Source: Pacificoceanicola sp049341065 (GTDB lineage: Bacteria > Pseudomonadota > Alphaproteobacteria > Rhodobacterales > Rhodobacteraceae). Taken from it: 64,000 bases of DNA. Location of the stretch: NCBI RefSeq assembly GCF_049341065.1, contig NZ_JBMPIX010000023.1:1-64000 (forward strand), written 5' to 3'. Both the position numbers and the translations under genes were made by a program. A model generated the notes under the pieces. That model ran no database searches. It worked only from the letters and a program-made list of their open reading frames with translations, and was not told where the DNA came from. Positions 61,325 through 64,000 of this stretch are shown one piece after another; the stretch's first letter is position 1; each line of letters opens with the position of its first letter.

Positions 61325-62350
61325 ATGACTGGTACTATTTTTGAAAAGCTCAAGTCCGAGGGCATTCAAATGATCCACGAAATGATCGAAAGCGAGTTCC
61401 AAGAAACGCTCACCTTAGATTTCAAAGCAAACCTTACCCACCCTGCTGACCCGCTTTTCGCCAATGACGGTAAAAAATTGACCAAATCAGGTCGTAAAGT
61501 TATTGCGAAAGCGGCATCAGCATTCGCAAACTCAATGGGTGGTGTTCTTATTCTCGGAGTAGACTGTAGGAGTGTTGACGGTATCGACTGCGCGCGAAGT
61601 ATTACTCCGATTGCTTCTTTGGCTAAGGCTTTATCAACCATCAACAATGAACTCCATTCAATAACAGTTCCTTCAATCAACGGGATCGAAGCAATAAGTC
61701 TGGTGGCTGATGGTGAAGGCTCTGGCCTGATCGCGGTGTCCGTTCCGCGTTCTGATCGGCGGCCCCACAGATCGAATGCAGCTGATGCTCGCAGCTATTT
61801 CAAGCGCTCTGGCACATCAACAGTTGAGATGGAACATTATGAAATTGAAGATGCTTTCTTAAGTAATCAGTCCCCTGATTTATCTGTAGAGTTGACTCTT
61901 CGTCCAACGGGGTCAGGAGGCGCAACAGAAACGGGCGAACGACCGTATCATTTTTCTGTTGACGTGGTTGTAGCCAATACAGGTGGCGGTCTTGCAAAAC
62001 ACTTGTTCCTTCAGTGCCGCCATGACGAAGGCGTGTCACGAGGCTTTGGGAGCCGGCACAGTGCGTCGGGAAATCAGATTGGGATCATCGATGGTGCTTG
62101 GCAAGTTGCGTTACCCAGTGAGGTCTTCGTCCACCCTGGAACAAGACGGATCATAGAGAATTTTCCTATCACCGTCTTTTTCTGTGCAGATACCAACAAA
62201 GTTAGGGTCGGAAAGGTGCACTGTGATGCCAATTCATTTCAGTCCTTTATGTTTGATTTTTGTATTTGCGCCGAGGGTATGCGAAAGAAACATCAAATAA
62301 TCGAGATTGAATTGGGTGATTTGATTTCTTGCGGACAAATTCCGGCATGA
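61325..62350 (+). CDS. Schlafen/AlbA_2-domain protein
   Basis: Residues 20-165 carry a Schlafen-type AlbA_2 ATP-binding domain: TLDFKANL (the conserved acidic-Lys start), IAKAASAFANSMGGVLILGVDC, VPRSDRRPHRSN and YFKRSGTSTVEM, the YxRxGSxT signature. Residues 175-341 form a beta-rich C-terminal domain with no assigned family (a predicted Ig-like fold). The gene stands alone, convergent with a hypothetical gene and between island core genes, as expected for cargo. A defence role against phages is a plausible inference. Confidence 0.78.
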   Translation: MTGTIFEKLKSEGIQMIHEMIESEFQETLTLDFKANLTHPADPLFANDGKKLTKSGRKVIAKAASAFANSMGGVLILGVDCRSVDGIDCARSITPIASLAKALSTINNELHSITVPSINGIEAISLVADGEGSGLIAVSVPRSDRRPHRSNAADARSYFKRSGTSTVEMEHYEIEDAFLSNQSPDLSVELTLRPTGSGGATETGERPYHFSVDVVVANTGGGLAKHLFLQCRHDEGVSRGFGSRHSASGNQIGIIDGAWQVALPSEVFVHPGTRRIIENFPITVFFCADTNKVRVGKVHCDANSFQSFMFDFCICAEGMRKKHQIIEIELGDLISCGQIPA

Positions 62351-62575
62351 AAGTTGCGTCGAATTTTGCAGTCGCAATCGGTCTGAGTCCTAGATGAATT
62401 ACAATATCCTAAATTGAAACTTATTTGCCGTCCTAATCCCAATGGTCGGAAACCAGCCTTTGGTTCCGTAAGGTCCATTGGCAGGTTTGTCCCGCATAGC
62501 AGCCACTTCGACCTTTGTCCGAGCATCCGGAGCGCACGAGAGGCAGGCCAGGAATCTTGTGTTCGGTGGGGAACA

Positions 62576-63115
62576 CTAGATCGGGTCTAAGAAACCTACA
62601 AGCGCCCGCGCAACGGCACCGGCGTCCGTATCGCCCCATTGTGGACGGTCACATGAACACGCAATCATTTTACACGCAACGCACTTCCAGTTTTCGGACC
62701 GGTTCATCAGCAATGGCGGCGTTGCTTTTCGTTTGATGGTTTCCTTTGCAACCTGATCGGCAATGCTTTTACCGGTCCCGTCCTGTCTGGCAATGCGTTC
62801 AATCTTGGACTTGATTGCGCTTTCCTGTTGTCCGGTCATTTCGGCCAATAAGCTATAAGCGGTTGATTTGCTCACACGATGATTTTTGGCCAACCAAACA
62901 AAATTCGCCCATGCTTCAAAATCGGTTGCGGGGTCTTTCCGCCCTGTCTTGATCTTTTCGCCACGGTCGCGACGATCCAGCGCCGCCAGTTCATCCTTTG
63001 ACAGATCGGCACCAGCGCGCGCCCGCGCCTCTATGGCTGAATAGTCGCCACGCGCCGCCGCACGGCTTGCCAGCGCCGCTTGGGCATCATTCCAGCCCTT
63101 GGGGTCATCAATCAT
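62576..63115 (-). CDS. Unknown protein coupled to the integrase
   Basis: The 179-aa protein begins MIDDPKGWNDAQAALASRAAARGDYSAI, then a DELAALDRRDRGEKIKTGRKD segment, a helical HTH-like RVSKSTAYSLLAEMTGQQ and a Cys-rich tail KCVACKMIACSCDRPQW with a possible zinc site. Its ATG overlaps the integrase stop (ATGA). It may be a regulator or recombination directionality factor. Confidence 0.72.
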   Translation of the reverse strand: MIDDPKGWNDAQAALASRAAARGDYSAIEARARAGADLSKDELAALDRRDRGEKIKTGRKDPATDFEAWANFVWLAKNHRVSKSTAYSLLAEMTGQQESAIKSKIERIARQDGTGKSIADQVAKETIKRKATPPLLMNRSENWKCVACKMIACSCDRPQWGDTDAGAVARALVGFLDPI

Positions 63116-64000
63116 GCTGCACCATTCAGGAACGCCGCCCAATCTGCCATCAGCGCCCGACGCTTTTCCAGCATGTCGCCACGACGATAAGCCCGCTCTA
63201 CGGTAGAGCCGACCGTATGCGCCAAAGCAATTTCGGCCATGTCGCGCGGATAGTCAGTGCGTTCTGTTGTCCAATCGCGGAAGGTGCTGCGTAAGCCATG
63301 CGGCACGGCCCCTTTTCCTGACTGTCGGTCAACCCAACCTTTGCCGCCAAGCTTGGTTGCATCGCCGTGCATCCGCCGCATAACGGCTGAAATGCTCATG
63401 TCAGACAACGGCCCGCCGCGCGGCGCAGAAAATACAATGTCGGTTCCTTCCATGAGCGGTAGAGCCTTCAGGATTGCCACGGCATCCGGCGTCAAAGGCA
63501 CGCGATGTTCGTTCCCCGCCTTCATCCGGTCCTTTGGAATGGTCCAAAGCGGCGTGTCACCATCAAGCCCGGTGAATTCATCCCAAGTTGCGCCGCGTAT
63601 TTCGCCCGAACGGCTGGCGCATAGTGTCAAGAATTCAAGCGCCCGCGCGGCCATACCTTCTCGCTTGGTCAGGGCTTTCCACCATGCCGAAACATCGTCC
63701 AGCGCAAGGGCCGGTTGGTTTGTCACTTTCGCAACCTTGCTTGGTTTCGGCAAAATTGCGTCAAGATTACCTTTCCATCTTGCCGGGTTATCACCTGCGC
63801 GATGGTTCTTCACGGTTGCCCATGCCAGAACATTTTCAACCCGACCGCGCAACCGTGAAGCGGTTTCGGTTTTTGTTGTCCAGATTGGCACCAAGACTTT
63901 TTGAATGTCGTGAACGGTTATCGCGTCAACCGGCATAGTCCCAATGATCGGCACCGCGTAGTTATCCAGCGTTGTGCGCCATTGCTTGCGATGTTTTTCA
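63112..64000 (-). CDS. P4-type tyrosine integrase, N-terminus beyond the window
   Basis: About 296 residues of a P4/DUF4102-type integrase are visible, open to the edge. Catalytic residues include the Arg in ASRSGEIRGATWDEF, the HxxR in VPHGLRSTFRDW, the His in ALAHTVGSTVERAYRRG and the Tyr in ERAYRRG. The first ~100 residues lie past 64000. It is coupled to the gene at 62576 and is the probable integrase of the island. Confidence 0.92.
   Translation of the reverse strand, partial: EKHRKQWRTTLDNYAVPIIGTMPVDAITVHDIQKVLVPIWTTKTETASRLRGRVENVLAWATVKNHRAGDNPARWKGNLDAILPKPSKVAKVTNQPALALDDVSAWWKALTKREGMAARALEFLTLCASRSGEIRGATWDEFTGLDGDTPLWTIPKDRMKAGNEHRVPLTPDAVAILKALPLMEGTDIVFSAPRGGPLSDMSISAVMRRMHGDATKLGGKGWVDRQSGKGAVPHGLRSTFRDWTTERTDYPRDMAEIALAHTVGSTVERAYRRGDMLEKRRALMADWAAFLNGAA

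Larger units (their letters stand above)
53614..64000. mobile_element. Integrated island, satellite-like, right end outside window
   Basis: From the tRNA-Ser 3' end to the edge the gene content is typical of an integrative element or phage satellite: a P4-type integrase, an AlpA-type regulator, a Prim-Pol/VapE replication protein, a DUF5681-type gene, several unknown small genes, a Schlafen-domain gene and an IS5-type insertion. Coding density and GC are lower than in the core. No capsid, tail or large-terminase gene is seen. The second attachment site and the integrase N-terminus lie beyond 64000. The tRNA site as attL is inferred from position only. Confidence 0.7.

Noticed and set aside
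62351..62575. Candidate att repeat or small gene between Schlafen gene and the integrase-coupled gene
   Set aside because: Looked for a copy of the tRNA-Ser 3' end and for coding features; neither was found.

Overview
The window looks like a chromosomal segment of a marine Rhodobacteraceae (Roseobacter-group) alphaproteobacterium. The evidence is high-GC coding DNA with long antisense shadow frames, a B12-dependent class II ribonucleotide reductase, ChpT of the CtrA phosphorelay, a two-domain cold-shock protein, a Usg protein, ornithine-lipid acyltransferases, and the gene order rplU-rpmA-GNAT-obgE-proB-proA. No species is claimed. No CRISPR array or rRNA operon was found; there are two tRNA genes.

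Layout. 0.3-4.6 kb: nrdJ with its terminator, and an upstream region holding two NrdR-box-like sites and a DnaA box. 4.7-8.7 kb: tRNA-Pro(UGG), a DUF192 protein coupled to a double cold-shock protein, pdxH, then fabI, a LysE-type exporter and gpt. 8.7-15.6 kb: a divergent qorB/HxlR pair, an aminotransferase, a periplasmic foldase, trpE and a small membrane protein. 15.6-24.2 kb: a glycosyltransferase, two sulfotransferase-like proteins, a tightly overlapping four-gene set (SGNH hydrolase, lipocalin, carnitine dehydrogenase fused to a thioesterase, glycerate kinase), rlmE and ppx. 24.3-27.4 kb: a one-carbon operon (Virulence_fact-type protein, MetF-like reductase, HAD hydrolase, methyl-THF:corrinoid methyltransferase) ending in a strong terminator. 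27.4-38.3 kb: an EEP nuclease, an excalibur protein, mfd, hemB, a SYLF lipoprotein, usg, gyrA and a DUF6614-like gene. 38.3-53.4 kb: an M32 carboxypeptidase, ctaA, an SH3 protein, trmJ, a ThiE-like protein, olsBA, a DUF3553 gene divergent from chpT, proA-proB-obgE, rpmA-rplU, an RTX protein with an unusual Tyr/Ser/Trp/Gly-rich head, and a DUF2059 protein.

From the 3' end of tRNA-Ser(CGA) at 53613 to the right edge the sequence changes to an AT-richer mobile island. It encodes a P4-type tyrosine integrase (cut by the edge) coupled to a hypothetical gene, a Schlafen/AlbA-domain protein, an AlpA-type regulator, a primase-polymerase fused to a VapE-type helicase, a complete IS5-family insertion sequence with a 4-bp target duplication, and a leftward operon of mostly unknown genes including a second AlpA-like HTH protein and a DUF5681-type protein. 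A perfect 21-bp inverted repeat with a U-rich loop lies near the end of that operon. The set resembles a phage satellite or integrative element carrying a possible defence gene, and is the best candidate for undescribed biology here. The other end and attR lie outside the window.
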